DNA from: Piper betle
Lineage: Eukaryota; Streptophyta; Magnoliopsida; Piperales; Piperaceae
Direction: 5' to 3'
DNA: 64,000 nucleotides
NCBI GenBank assembly: GCA_033002965.1
Contig: JAURVB010000725.1
Location: forward strand, 1 to 64,000
Of this stretch, positions 9,756 through 22,716 are shown piece after piece. Numbering within the stretch: the stretch's first letter is position 1; each line of letters opens with the position of its first letter. A program made the position numbers and the translations under genes. The notes under the pieces are model-generated. The model saw nothing but the letters and a program-made list of their open reading frames with translations. It was not told the DNA's origin and searched no databases.

Positions 9756-12700
9756 TGAACAGTGAGTCTCATTGGCTTTGTGAAAAGAAAATCTTGCATA
9801 ATACATGTGTATTATTTCTCACACAATCAATCTTCGCCTTGTGCCCCAAACTCGTGTTTTTCCTTGGCGTAGGAGTGCTGGAGGTAACCCTGGTCTGGGA
9901 TGGTGGTTGTACATGATTGACAATTTTCGTCTTTTTGTTTTTTTCCCTCTCTCTCGCTGGCCGTATGTATGATAATTAACTCCATGTAGGTCTTAAAATT
10001 CATCTTTCGCTTAATAATTTTTCTGTTCAAAGGGAGAAAGGAAAAAATTCTAGTTTATTGGTTTTCCTTTATATTTGATTTGAACTTAAGGTCTGTTTGG
10101 TTTTCCGACTAAGAATTCATTTTTACGCTACCTTTTATCAACAGGTTGATTCCTATTGAGTTCATTTTTTGTTCGTAGTAAGTGTGTGGTTAGAAGGGGA
10201 AACTTTGTTTTTCAATGTAATTTTACCCAATATATAATAGAAGGTAAACCGTCATAAGCAAGAGTTGTGAGATATTTTGACATTTTTTATGTGAAAAATA
10301 AAAGGTAAAATAATAAAGAAGTTATGTTGGAGAAAGATTTGTACTTATTATTGGCTAATGATATTTCTTAGTGATAGAAACCGATAATCTTAACAATTCT
10401 GAGTATTAGAAGTTATAATTAATAACTATCTATTGCATGTAATAAAAATAATTTAGTTGAAATCACTAGAATTATTAATTTCAGAAAAAAATCGTTAGCC
10501 CTTAAATATTTTATTATGTAAATTTTAGATACCCTTGAAAATACGAGTAGGAAACCATAGCTAGCCAAGGTTTTCCCACTTATACTACATGTTTTACCTA
10601 ATATAATATCATATGTATATACCTGTTAACTAAAACTTGCGAGCATATAATGATAAAAGTATAAGATCACATTATTATAATGTGATCTGTAAAATACAAT
10701 TTAACTAAAATATAGCAATTAATCTTTTTATTTTGATCTATTAATTGATGCGAGAGGATTTTAAAAAGTCACCCATGGAGTCATCTTAATATTAAGTCAT
10801 CCATAAAAAATAGTTTTGAAAAACCATAAGCTGGAATGGAGATAAAACGGATTAGACTATGGAGGTAAAATGAACAATTTTGGATTATGACTAGTACCAC
10901 TAATTTTCAACCAACAAAAAAGAATAATTAATATCGGCACCTGCTGATACTCCTATATAAGCTAACTTTAATATTCATCATTGGATTATAAGGATAATTG
11001 GATGATACAGATATTTTTGCTATATCAAAAATTTATGGTCATATGATTTAAGTGGATAGCTGAATTTGAAAATTACTTATATTTTTATATCATCAAGAGT
11101 TGATACTAAGCTTCCTCGTAAAAAAATAATATATTACACTGTCTGTGTTCATCCAGAATAACAAATTAGAGTAACTAGTAGTTTGGCCAAAATAATAGCA
11201 ATTATTTAGCTTTGAAAATTATAATAGCAATTACTTCTGAAGCCTTTAGATTTTTCTAGAATTGGAATTAAATATTGCATGAACCAATGCTAACCTACTG
11301 GTGATATTCTTACATCAGTCGCCACTGTTGATGGTAAGTTTTCTCAATTAAAAAAAGGATATGTTACACTGTTTTCATCCAAAATTAAAAATTATAGTAA
11401 CCGGTAATTTGCACAAAATAGTACCGATTACTTAGCTTTGAAAAATAGTAGTAGCAATTATTTCTAAGCCTTTAGTTTTTTATAGAACCTGCATTTAAAT
11501 ACTGCATGAAGCCAGAAAATGCTGGCTTGCTGGTGAATGTCTCCAAATCAGGCATATCTGTATCCAATTAGCATTCACAAATGTGAAGCCAGTATAAGCA
11601 TTGTCTTGGAATAAAGACCTACAAATTGCTGTTACTTTCTCCTGGATGTTGCAATGTATTTGGGCTGGTCCAAGGACAAAAACTCCCTCTTCTTTTACTC
11701 TTTTGACTCGATTTTTGTATCTTCATTATTGATAATGGAAAGTGTTCATGGAAGGTCCAGAGTAGTTGTTCCTCAATCTAATCCATTGTGGATCATTGAC
11801 TAAAACATTACTCCAAATGCAATGAACTAGGCAGCAGTGTGGCATATTTTAAAGAAGAGAAGAATAGTAAATGGAGTGATCGTAGGAGTTAGAGCTTGCT
11901 CATCTGCTAGAATGCGCCTCGGTCATGGTTGATGGGTGATAATATTGATTTAATTCCAGTGTTGAATGTCATCATCAGATTCTTGCAGGGCAAGCCATTG
12001 ACAAAGGACTAATGGTGGGCGAGGGGGATTGAACAAGGCCCAGGCACCTGTTTCCTGCCCGTCATAGTTTATTAGAACATGGAAGATGTTCGTGCTTCCA
12101 GTCTTCCAACAAGAAGCAAACAAAAAAATTAAAAAACATAAACATAGATAAACAACAAGAAATTGTGATTCTTGTTAGAGTTTATTATATCAGATTTTGA
12201 AGATTTGTTAACTGTTTAAAAATGCTGTTCCGGTGCTTTCATTGTTTCGTGTGGTCCTGTGGGATCTTTTCTGGGTCGGTTGTTAATTTATTATTATTAT
12301 TATTATATTTTTTATATCTAAATCTTTTATGCCAGCCAGACACACAATTTTTATAAAAATATGAACCTCACAATTTTTCTTTCCCCGCAAATTCACTATA
12401 AAGTGTTTTAAAAATAACACACACATCTTAAAATAAATGTTTTAGAACATAATAATTGATCATATTTAAATTAGGCTAGTGATAAATCGTATAATTATTT
12501 TAAAATAATTTTTCTTTACCATTTTATAAATTTCTGCTTTATCTCATTATTTTTATTTTATTTTCATTTTATATTATAACATATTATTTTTATCATCGTC
12601 AACTTAAGTTTCTTGTAATAATTGTGTGAGCCGAACTTCCCATATAAATTAATTTTTTAAAAGGTTTAATTTTTAAATGATTATTTTATAAATCAAAGAA

Positions 12701-12850
12701 TTTAATTAATTTTTTTTGCCTTGAAATAAATTACAATTAATTATTATTAAGTCAATTTTGGGGATATAATTTTTTTTATTAATAAAATAAAATTGAGCTT
12801 AGAAATGTTTTTTTTAATTTTAACAACAAAAGTCAAAGGTTGGTTGGTAT
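9756..12850. other. AT-rich spacer
   Basis: This holds the probable 3' UTR of the TRP-type gene (to about 10,050) and then AT-rich sequence with no supported gene. The only structure noted is a diverged tandem duplication at 11,110-11,545. Confidence 0.6.
11110..11545. repeat. Diverged tandem duplication (about 200-bp unit)
   Basis: 11,110-11,310 and 11,345-11,545 share the same order of motifs: TTACACTGT, TTCATCCA, AGTAAC, TAGCTTTGAAAA, AGCAATTA, AAGCCTTTAG, AAATA.TGCATGAA and CT.GTGA. Many small differences separate them, so the duplication is old. No coding potential is seen. Confidence 0.7.
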
Positions 12851-14380
12851 ATTATTTCGTATACGTTCGTTCGCGTTCAGATTAGTGTATATCGATTGAT
12901 TTGACGGAGAATTGGAAGGCTTCGGAAGAGACAAGGCTCTCACCTTCGCCACGGCTTCCTAGACACAAACCAAGGATCAGGAAGAGGAACCTACTGTGGC
13001 GGCCGACGGCGCAGGGCCCCGCCGTGGAGACGGTACTTGGCCATCTTCCCAGAGAGGTCCATCGGAGCTATAACATACGAAAAAAGAAGCAGAGACCTTG
13101 TCCACTCCTATTTATAAGAAGGCGGATGGTGGTCGTCCCGTCACCTTCTCGCTTTCTTCTATTCCTTTCTTCTGTGTTTAGCTGTTTGAGCCTTTGAGGT
13201 ATACATTATCCATACAGCCTTCTTGGTTCTTGCTACTTTTTTATTTTTTTGATAGTTAATAGTTGCTGAACTTTCGGTTATTGCTGTGTACAGTTATTTT
13301 CTGAATCCTGTTGTAAGACATGTGATATGAATTGTATTTAGTGGGGTTTTTTATAAGTAAAATCTGTTGTAGGATTGATGGGTTTTGATTGCTTCGACCG
13401 TTTATTGGCGCCTCTATGTATATGTCTAGCTTTACATTGTCATACTTACATAATTAGCTGTTGATTCTGATTTTTTTTTTATTTTATTTTTGACTAGGTT
13501 TTGGGATGAGTCTTGCTGTACAACATGCGGTGTAATTAGTGAGTTTTTTAAAGTAAGATCTGTGGTAAAATTGATGGGCTTTGATTGTTGGTGTCAGTTT
13601 ATTGCTTTTGTGTTTAGCTTACAAAATTATACTTGTATTAGCTGTTGATTATAAGCTGTCTTTCTGTGCCATTAGCTAGGCCTTTAGCTAAACTCTTGTT
13701 GTATAACTTGTGGTGTAATTATTTGAATCATTGAGTAAGATATGTTGTATGAATGAATATTCATGGATTTTTATTGTTACGTGAGTTCTGTTTAGTTTGC
13801 TGGAAAATATGCTATTTTTAGTTGGAATGAGGATTGGGAATAACATTTGGACCTGCTGTTGCTTGTGTTTTAATTTAGTCCGGTGGTATAATTGATAGGT
13901 TTTGACTCTGCAAAAATATATATATATATATATCAATGGGATTTGATTGCTGGTTATCTCTTTTGAGTTTACTGGACAGTATCCAGGCCTTCATAGTGAA
14001 GAGAGCTTTGGGGGTAGCAATGGAAGTTTAATGTTAGTATTATGGTTGTTACTCTTTAGTTTGCACTTCGCTACATCAGCAGTTAACTCTGAATTTTCAC
14101 TCGTTTTTTTGTTGTTGTCTTTAATATACCCGTTTCAGGTTTGAGCTGAATCTTATTATGCATCTTTGATGAAATTAAGTGTTTTTTGTGAGCAGTTGTT
14201 GGACTTTGGGATTTTGATGACTGAGTTCGTTCATCATAGTTTACTAGACATAGGTTGGGATAAGTAGGGAAGTTTTGATTTTAGGGCTTTTCTTTCGAGG
14301 GGGTAGTAAGTAGCTGGCTGAACTCTTTCTTTTTCTTTGATGATTGTCTTTGTAGGTTGCTGGAGGTAATACCAACGGTA
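12851..14380 (+). other. 5' leader exon and leader intron of the GRAS gene
   Basis: The leader exon runs from roughly 12,850 to 13,198 and ends GAG|GTATAC. A T-rich intron spans 13,199-14,355 and ends TTTGTAG. The second exon starts at 14,356, just before the start codon at 14,381. An intron in the 5' UTR is usual for the LISCL branch of GRAS genes. The open frame at 12,901-13,197 lies in the leader and is not supported as a protein. The intron contains an AT microsatellite near 13,916-13,933. Confidence 0.65.
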
Positions 14381-16623
14381 ATGGATTTGGGGCTGGAGGA
14401 ACTGTCCACAGCCAGCCACACAGGCATAAAACTTGATGATTACTATTTAAATTGTAACCTTGGTTCTCTTTCTGTTAATGAGAACAATCGGGATCTTCTT
14501 TTCCTTTCCCTGATTCGTTTGTCACTAATAATTCCACCACCGCCTTGATGGGCTTCAACCAAGATAGATTGGAAGATTCAAAGTTATTTTCAGATATGGC
14601 CATGAAGTACATCAATCAAATGCTCATGGAGGAGGACATGGATGAGAAGCTTTCTCTGTATCAAGAGAGTTCGGCTCTTCTTGAGGCAGAAAAATCCCTT
14701 TATGAAGCTATTGGTGAGAAGTATCCACTTATTACTGACCAACCTCCATTTTACAATGATCATTTTGTGGAAAGCCCCGAAGGCAATAGTAATGGCCATC
14801 ATAGTATCTATAGCGGGAGCAGCATTAGCACCAGCAGTAGCAATCCAGACAACAGTTGGGTTTGTGATGTTGGGTTACAACAATCTGGTCATGATGTGGT
14901 TATTGTTTCCCCTGAATATTCTTCTCAGCCATTTTCAATCTCTAATGAGATTGCCAACAGTTCAATTGAACTCGATGACTTCACGGTAAATGTACTGGAG
15001 GTTTCAAAGATCTTCCGTGAAAGCCAGTTAGCTTCACAGTTCAAGGGAGGTGTTGAGGAAGCAAATAAGTTCCTTCCAGACAGTAAATGCTTAGTCATTG
15101 ATGTTGAGAACAGCGGGGTCTCTTCTTATGAAGAAAACAGGGATACAGATAGGCCAAAGGTGAAATTGGAGAAGCATGATGAAAATGACAATTCATATGA
15201 AGGGTTGCATGGAAGAAAGCATCCACATCAAGAAGATTTAGAATTACAAGAGGGAAGAAGCAACAAGCAGTCTGCTGTTTATAATGAAAGTGTTGAAGAG
15301 ACAGAAATATTTGACGAGGTCCTGCTATGTAAGAATGGCGTATCTGGGCGTGCTTCTTCCACTATCGAAGAATGGCGTAAGCAAATATCACTACCAGAAG
15401 GAGGGACGAAGGGTATTAAGAACAGGCAATCTAAAGGATCAAGTGGCTCAAAAGGTCGTGCTAAGAAACATGGTAAAAGTGACATAGTGGATTTGAGAAC
15501 TCTTCTGGTAACATGTGCACAGTATGTGGCAACAAATGATCATAGAAGTGCAGGTGAGTTACTTAAGCAGATCAGGCAGCATTCTTCTCCCCTTGGAGAT
15601 GGCACGGAGAGGCTGGCTCACTATTTTGCTGATGCTCTGGAAGCTAGGTTAGCTGGTACAGGTAGCCAAATTTATGCCGCCCTTGCTATGAAGAGATCAG
15701 CTGCAGATCTTTTGAAAGCTTACCATCTTTATATTTCTTTCTGTCCATTCAAGAAGATTTCAGATTTTTTTGCAAATCAGACTATCATCAATGCAGTTGA
15801 AGGTAAATCTAGGCTTCACATTATAGACATTGGCATTTTTTATGGCTTTCAGTGGCCATGCTTATTGAACAGGCTGTCCAGCAGACCAGGCGGGCCTCCC
15901 AAGATCCGGATCACAGGAATTGATCCCCCACAACCTGGATTTCGGCCTCTGGATCGACTAAAGGATACTGGTAGGCGCTTGGCAGACTATGCCAATAGGT
16001 TTGGTATTCCATTTGAGTATCATCCTATTGCCTGCAAATGGGAAAACATACAGCTCGAAGATATCAAGTTTGAGGAGGATGAAGTGTTAGTTGTCAATTG
16101 TTTATATCGACTCAAGTATCTTCTTGATGAGACAGTGGTGGTGGATAGCCCTAGAAATATTATTTTGAGCACCATCAGAAAGATGAATCCCAACGTCTTC
16201 ATCCATGGCATTGTTAATGGCGCTTACAATGCCCCGTTTTTTGCCACACGATTCCGGGAAGCTCTCTTCCATTACTCTGCTCTATTTGACATGATTGAAA
16301 CAAAGGTACCTCGTGAACATTCGGAGAGAATTCTATTTGAAAGAGAGATATTTGGGCGGGAATCCTTAAATGTCATTGCTTGTGAAGGCGTAGAGAGGGT
16401 TGAGAGGCCTGAGACATATAAACAGTGGCAGATCAGAAATATGAGAGCAGGTTTTGAGCAGATGCCACTAGATCCTGATATCATGCAAAAAGCTAAGGAT
16501 AAAGTCAAGACAAGTTATCACAAGGATTATGTAATTGATGAGGATAGTCAATGGATGCTGCAAGGATGGAAAGGTCGGATTATTTATGCACTCTCAACAT
16601 GGAGGCCTTACAAGTATCCTTAA
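14381..16623 (+). CDS. GRAS transcription regulator, SCL9/SCL14/SCL33-like (LISCL)
   Basis: This is a nuclear transcriptional regulator; family members act as co-activators, for example SCL14 with TGA factors in detoxification genes. The uninterrupted frame 14,545-16,623 gives 692 residues. An acidic, variable N-terminal part carries the LISCL signature SDMAMKYINQMLMEEDM, then LYQESSALLEAEKSLYEAIG. The GRAS domain (about residues 316-690 of this frame) has LHR I from DLRTLLVTCAQ, the VHIID motif as LHIIDIGIFYGFQWP (about 424-438), PFYRE-like FFATRFREALFHYSALFD, and the SAW end WMLQGWKGRIIYALSTWRP. The family start is upstream: MDLGLEELSTAS at 14,381 reads to 14,498. One T appears to be missing in the run 14,499-14,502, after which FPFPDSFVTNNSTTALMG continues in the next frame. 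Restoring one base gives about 747 residues, normal for the family. The coding region has no intron, as expected. Confidence 0.93.
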
Positions 16624-19600
16624 ATTTGCACATCATATATTTTTCATTTTAGGGCGTCTCTTCATAATGATGATGTGTATTAACGATCCACTAGCTAGGT
16701 AGCACTTCCTCATGACTGTTTTTTTCTTCTATTTTTAAGTTGCCTATCAGTTCTACAACTGATTTTCACTGTAAGTGCAGGTTTAATTTGGTGTTATCTA
16801 CGAGGGGGAAAAATGAAATTTTGTGCCTAAGTAAGAAAGGGAAAACTGTAGTTGTGAAACTGTTATTGTGTATATTTTTTTCCCTTTCGTATCCATGATT
16901 AGTTGAATGAATTTCATTCACAATTGCTCTTTGTTATTCTTTGATGGCTGATTTAAGTTTATTTGGTAGATGCCGCCTTTCCCGGTTTTCTAGTTGTGCT
17001 GTGTTATATGTGCATTTTATGAGTATGTGGAAGAGGCGTAAGGTTAAACCGGAAGGCTTATATCACATTGAAGTTTTAAGCAGATAAGTGATAACACCCA
17101 TCCAACTATCACTGGCATTTTGATATTTTCTTTTCAGCTCTATTTTTTTCTTTTTCTTTTGGTTGCATTAAATATTAATCACAGCCAAACCTTTAATAGG
17201 TAAATTAAATTTCGCCTCTTACTAAAACAACCTGGATATATTTACTTTGCAAAACAATACAAGACGTCTATTAACACAACCAAACCACACTTATTTTGGA
17301 TTTGGTATTTGACCTAGATATATGGAGGAGATGACATCAAACACCTTACAAGAATGAAGCAGTTTGGTTCTGCATAAAATGATCAACTAGCAAAGTTTAC
17401 ATGCAAATTGGTTTTAAAAAATGTTTTGTTGTGTGCAAAAAATGAGCCAATGTATCATTTATACGCAGCAACCGAAAGTCAAATGATCAAATAGAATGAA
17501 GAAATAAGTTTTTTCACCTTGGATATCAATTATTATAACGAAAAATTCACGGAGGATAATAATGATGATGAAGATGAAGACGATAATGATACATATGATG
17601 AGGAGACCTGATAAGCTCTAGGGATAAGGTGGAGATTGCTACACCATGGAGAACAATGTGCTGCGAGTGTGAGGCTTACTGTATCTAGAAAATGTGAGGA
17701 ATACTACTACCAACAATCACAGAGAACCAACCTTCATATGTCGTTTATGCTTCTTTGTATAATTGACTGCTCCTTCAATGCATTTACAGAGTCCTATCTC
17801 TCACTCATTAAACCGCAAAGTTACTCGTTGCAGATGCAGCATCATCAAGATTCTCAATCCTTGTGGCTAGCTAGTCAGAACTATCTATGACAGACGCCGC
17901 CACAAAAATATATTGGATCATCCTTGTGAATCTTGTTGATGCTACATCAGCAAGAAGCAACTGGGATAATCTACTTGTTGAATTCATTCACTGGCACGGA
18001 CATATATATGAGAAAATTTGAGAAGGTACCCAGGAAACCAAACCTTAATTTAAAATCCGAGGAGAAGAGAGGAAGAAATAAACATCATTAACGGTGAAGG
18101 AATATATTCCATCCACCACCATTGCTGTTGACAAACCAGACACATCTTGCAGCATGTTTAATGAACAATTGCCAACCACATGCATGATTCATCTGAATCG
18201 ATCTAAAAAATAACATTAGGAAGAGACGGGGGTAGAAAGCCAGTAGTCGGAATTGGAATGCGTGAAGGAAGGGCAATTATAAAGGCGTGCCTGCAACAAT
18301 ATGGCTCTAAACAGTAGTACTAATGAGCAAAATGTCAAAAATATTTCTACTTGGAATTCAGAATTTTTTGTTCTCTCCTCCGTCTCTTTTGCTGACCCTA
18401 TACAAATGATGCGTGATCTGCTGCTCCCGACACGAATGAGTTTGTCTTTTCCTTTGTAGTTAGAGTTGGCTTGTTCCCTAAATATTGTACTCTTCACGTG
18501 TTTTTGCTCCATTTTTGCTCCTGGCAAATGCCGCCTTGGATGTCCTATCTGATAACATTTGTGAAGCTCTATATTCTCTTCACCCGAAAATGCTTTTGTC
18601 AATTTCCTTGAAATCTGCTATTTTGCCGATTACATGTGTTAAGTCACATCATACCAATGCTTAATTTCAATGGAATCAAGCTAGTAATCCAAGCTGTTCG
18701 TTTTTGCCATAGAATTGTGCCATTGCTACACTCCTATTCAGTTCCACAACCAATATGTCCATCTGGTCAATACTCACATCTCGCCCCTTGTCTAAAGTCG
18801 AGCTTCACCTACATGATCTTATAATACTGGATATCAACTGGAGACGAAAATATTTTAAAAAAAAACAAAAGTGGATACGAAAATATGACTCTTTTCCATG
18901 TTGTACGTATGTAGTGCAGGTATTAGATATATCTGTTAGATTTTGGACATAGATATACATGTATATAATTTTATCATATATTATTAATAAGGTTTGAGCC
19001 TAAATTAAATTAATCTATTAACGTTAAGGTTAATGGGCTATTAATATTTAAGATAAATATATGGAAATATCATATATTTAAGATGAGTATGGATAAATAT
19101 GTATAGATATCATTTTCGTAATCTATAATTTATGATGAGTTAAATTAGAATTATGAAAGATAAGGATAAATACGATTATATTAATAAATACGGTTATAGT
19201 ATTCAAATTCACACCATAATTTTTTTCTATACGGTTATAGTATAATTTAGTTAAAGTTAAAATTTTTATTCAACAATATCTTCACGACAAGCGCCACATC
19301 GGCCCCAAATATTACCTTCTGAAACTTTTTCTATATTTTGGTTTGTAAATATTGTTCAGCTATGATCCTCCGATTTTTGCTATTCCCTCAGTCATTCCCT
19401 CGATACGGAGGTTTGTAAATTGTAAACCTCCGTATCGATACGAGCGCATTCCCTTGCAGAAGATAACGTTCTTCATTATCGTTCTTAATTTACTTTTATA
19501 CCTACTCATTATATCTTATGCCAAAACGCAAACAGTGACCTCCTCCAAATTCATGCCACAAAAGTCAAAACGTCCTCGTTTAATTGGTCGTGTACAAATA

Positions 19601-19873
19601 ATTAAAAGAATGGAAAATCATAAAATGAATCGCATCGGCATCAAATTTGACCTTGCTCAACACGTTATTCATTAATTAATGACAAATTTACAAATACATA
19701 TAAGAAGGTGCCACCTCCAAAGATGCAAGATCGAGTGCCCCTCCCCAAAAATGAAAAAAAAATAGTATGACGAATATAGAGGGAAGAAGCTTAGAAATGA
19801 AATATATACAACACCGGACAAAAAAAAAATCAACATCATGTTCATCGCCAGTACTAGATGAAGAAGAAGAAGG
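16624..19873. other. Spacer between the GRAS and SMR genes
   Basis: The probable GRAS 3' UTR extends to about 16,930. The rest is AT-rich with small open frames (17,636-17,890; 18,216-18,602; 19,352-19,675) that match no family I recognise and lack exon context. A perfect hairpin lies at 19,401-19,437. Confidence 0.6.
19401..19437. repeat. Perfect 14-bp inverted repeat
   Basis: The arms CGATACGGAGGTTT (19,401-19,414) and AAACCTCCGTATCG (19,424-19,437) are exact reverse complements around a nine-base loop. They could form a strong hairpin. Function is unknown. Confidence 0.85.
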
Positions 19874-20125
19874 TCAGGACGCCTCCCTCCGATTGGGGAG
19901 CACGAAGAGCGACTCAAGTCGGCCGGTGGAAGTACCCGTTCTTAGGCGGCGCCGCGCCCTCTTCTCCCCACATGACACCACCGGCTTCTTCGTCGGCGGT
20001 GGCGGGCACACCAGAGCCGCCGGTGTCCGGCACTCGCATCTCCGCCGCGTCGCGCATCCCTCCTGACCCGACATCGTCCCCGGCAGCTCCTGATCCACGG
20101 CGACGGAACGTGGACGCATACCCAT
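19874..20125 (-). CDS. SIAMESE-related (SMR) type cyclin-dependent kinase inhibitor
   Basis: SMR proteins are small plant CDK inhibitors that block mitotic cyclin-CDK complexes and promote endoreduplication, often under stress. The 83-residue frame contains GCATRRRCECRTPAALVCPP, PPTKKPVV and the end LESLFVLPNRREAS, close to the SMR core (CxTP...CPPAPxKKxx) and C-terminus. The expected middle motif PPKNGYFxxPDLE is absent from this frame but is encoded in another minus-strand frame at about 19,918-19,948. Three single-base losses (near 19,915, 19,920 and 19,946) would take the reading out of frame and back again. A second possible start, MSGQEG at 20,074, is more attractive, because the ATG at 20,125 overlaps a TATAAATGG string that could be the TATA box. 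Single-exon structure fits the family. Confidence 0.75.
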   Translation of the reverse strand: MGMRPRSVAVDQELPGTMSGQEGCATRRRCECRTPAALVCPPPPTKKPVVSCGEKRARRRLRTGTSTGRLESLFVLPNRREAS

Positions 20126-20604
20126 TTATAATTTATTATAGTAGTCGGCAAAATTGAGGAAGAAGAAGAAGGAAGTGGGCTACCGAAAATGTTGATAAAT
20201 TTTTTTAAAGGGACGTGGGTTATGAAATTTGGGCGGTCCGCGGCCTGAAATGTTCGCTTCACACTTTTCGGAGACATGGCCGTGTTTAACGGGTGCGGCG
20301 GATGCGGCGGCATGTGGGAGGAGGGTGGCGGTGAAAAACATTTCGTACTTGTCGTGTATATATATATATATACGAAAATACTATAAATTTTATTTTTTGA
20401 ATGAATTTTGTGAAATTTAATTGGGATCATTGATTTTTTGTCGACCAGTTATTATTAATCAATTATTTATAAAATTATCCGTAACCACCTACTATAACTC
20501 CTCAATTTAATTAGCTAAATAAAAAATTATCCTCTTATGATATAGGTTAACAAAAAAATATTATATATATATATATATATATATATGAAAGGTGATTGGG
20601 TGCA
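20126..20604. other. Upstream flank of the SMR gene
   Basis: This is the probable promoter of the minus-strand SMR gene, containing TATATA repeats near 20,349-20,370 and a (TA)n microsatellite at 20,562-20,586. The long minus-strand frame 19,942-20,430 is an out-of-frame shadow of the SMR gene. Confidence 0.5.
20562..20586. repeat. (TA)n microsatellite
   Basis: About 25 bp of alternating T and A lies just outside the inverted-repeat element at 20,605. Confidence 0.9.
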
Positions 20605-21265
20605 CCCGGGTAAGAAAATTTTTTCGATCTCAAAACTTGATCTCGGTCGTCTGATTTATAAGGACGACCCAAATCTTTTTTTTAATAATAATAATAAACT
20701 CCCTGTGATGTTGGCGGCCGCCATACTATGGTGTCGACCACATCTGGTTGCCCACCGGCCAAATCTACCCATAGCGCTGACGGCCACCATGTAGGTTACA
20801 TCTGGTCGCAGGTGGCCTTGTCTGGCTACCAATCGGCCAAATCCTAATGCGAGGCGGCCAAACATGGTTGGTAGAGGTCGAATTGGCCTGCACGGCGATA
20901 GAAATTATTTTTTTTATGTACGGCCGGATCTGGCCACCGTTGGCTAGGTCCAGCTATTGAAGGCTGAATCTTGCTTTCCCTGGACCAAATCTAGTTGGGG
21001 ACGGTTAGGTTGAGCTTGCGACGACCAAATTTGACCGCGCAACAATAAAAAATGGTCAGATCTATGGCAACAGCTGACGTCAGAGGCATGAAGAGCATGG
21101 TCGTGGTGTGCTGTGTGACTAGCAACAGTGTTGGCGATCGGGTTGGACAGCATGGCAGCGGTAGCCACAGACATTATTAGAGGAGGTTTAATTTTTTTTT
21201 TGAAAATAATAAATTTTGGGCTGTCTTTATATCAAAATTTAGTACAAAAAAATTTTCTGCCCGGG
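20605..21265. mobile_element. Small non-autonomous DNA transposon with terminal inverted repeats
   Basis: The ends are CCCGGGTAAGAAAATTTTTT (from 20,605) and AAAAAAATTTTCTGCCCGGG (to 21,265), near-perfect inverted copies. The interior is GC-rich and built of degenerate repeats around GGCCAAATCTGG, GGCCACC and similar words, with no transposase. No clear target duplication was found, so the superfamily is not assigned. Confidence 0.6.
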
Positions 21266-22156
21266 CTTGAGGAGGCAGATTGGAAAATGGGCACAGGGCA
21301 GCCCACTTTCATTAACCAAGATGATACTTGAATAAAGAGCGATCAGTTTCTTTAGCGTCAAAAAAAAAAGGGTGGTCAGTTTGTGGCCAAGGAAAGGGAC
21401 GCATGGAAATCTGACGACTACAGGCCAGGGTTCTTGGTCTTATGCCGAAGAATATATAATATTAAAATAAATGTCCTAAAAAAAAGTTAAAATAAATAAT
21501 CAATTCTCTGGGGAAAAAAACGTTTAACTAAGTTCTCTCCCCTTCAAACTGCCCTTGTTCGTAAGGAAGAAAACCATTATCGTATCATGCAAATAATAAT
21601 AATCTAAAAAATTATAAGAGAAAATTTGTGAGAGGTCTTCATGTGAAGAGATATTATTATTTACAATAGTTTGGTGTTGGTTTGAGTTGATGACTAAGAA
21701 TAAATTTAACCATTCGATTGCATTATAATTAGCTTCTATAAAATTAAATAAAATTATCTTTAATATCCAGCTATCTTTACAATCTAATTGTTCGTATTAA
21801 TTTTATTTAGTTGGAAATTTCTCTTTGTTATTTTCTACAACTGGTACAGAATTTTTATATATTATTTTAAAGAAAACAATTCAAATGCTGCATTGATTTG
21901 TTTTCTCCCGTCCATATTTTAATTTGTTTGATCCATTGTGATATCTTCGTAAACTAGTACAATAAAAGTTTACAAGGTTCAATTCCATTAATTTTTTCTT
22001 TTAAAAAATCAATTATATCCACAATTAATTTTAAGCATTTTTTTCAAGTAAATTAGAGTGAGTAAATAAACTTTGCTAGTTTGGAAACTCTACATTCATA
22101 CGCAGTGATCTGCATGCCGTAAAACTAGCTTGGAGGCCTAAAATGCATCGTATCTG

Positions 22157-22280
22157 CTTGAAAAAAAGCTGGATATATGCCATTCATATTTAAAAACTCA
22201 TGCTTTGATATACAAGTTGTGAAGGGTAGTTATTCTATGAGTTTTTAAATCTAAATGGCATATATCCTGCTTTTTTCAAC
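22157..22280. repeat. Imperfect long hairpin (about 45-bp arms)
   Basis: The left arm (22,157-22,202, core GGATATATGCCATT) and right arm (22,237-22,280, core AATGGCATATATCC) pair over about 45 bp with a few mismatches around a loop of about 34 bases. The shape suits a small foldback element or a small-RNA precursor. No target duplication was found. Confidence 0.75.
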
Positions 22281-22716
22281 CATCCAGCGTAGTAGTCAAA
22301 AACATGAATTATTATCCTTTTTTTGGGAATAGCCGAGTCAGAGTTCATGGTTTTTTGTCAAGGTTGGTCTTTTCAAGAAAACTAACAAGCATTAACATAT
22401 AATTCAAGCTCATTATTATCTTCGTAGGAACAACAAGGAGGCCCATTTTCATTTGTCATGCAAGAGAAAGTCCATTTAAATGTGTACGACTCTAATGCGG
22501 AGCGCAGCTGCTTGAGCAGGCTCTAACTTTTTATCAACGTTCTGAATGCTACCTTTTATTAAATAACATACTACAAGTGATGGAAAATGAGTAGCCCAGC
22601 TTGATAGGACGTTTGTTTTGGGTACAAAATGTCAAAGGTTTAAATTGTTCAGGTCAATTTCAGTCGGACATATTTTAATATTTTAAAATATTATAATGCA
22701 TACTAATTAATAGATT

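Noticed and set aside
18216..18602. Minus-strand 128-residue frame
   Set aside because: No recognisable domain or splice context in AT-rich spacer; likely chance.
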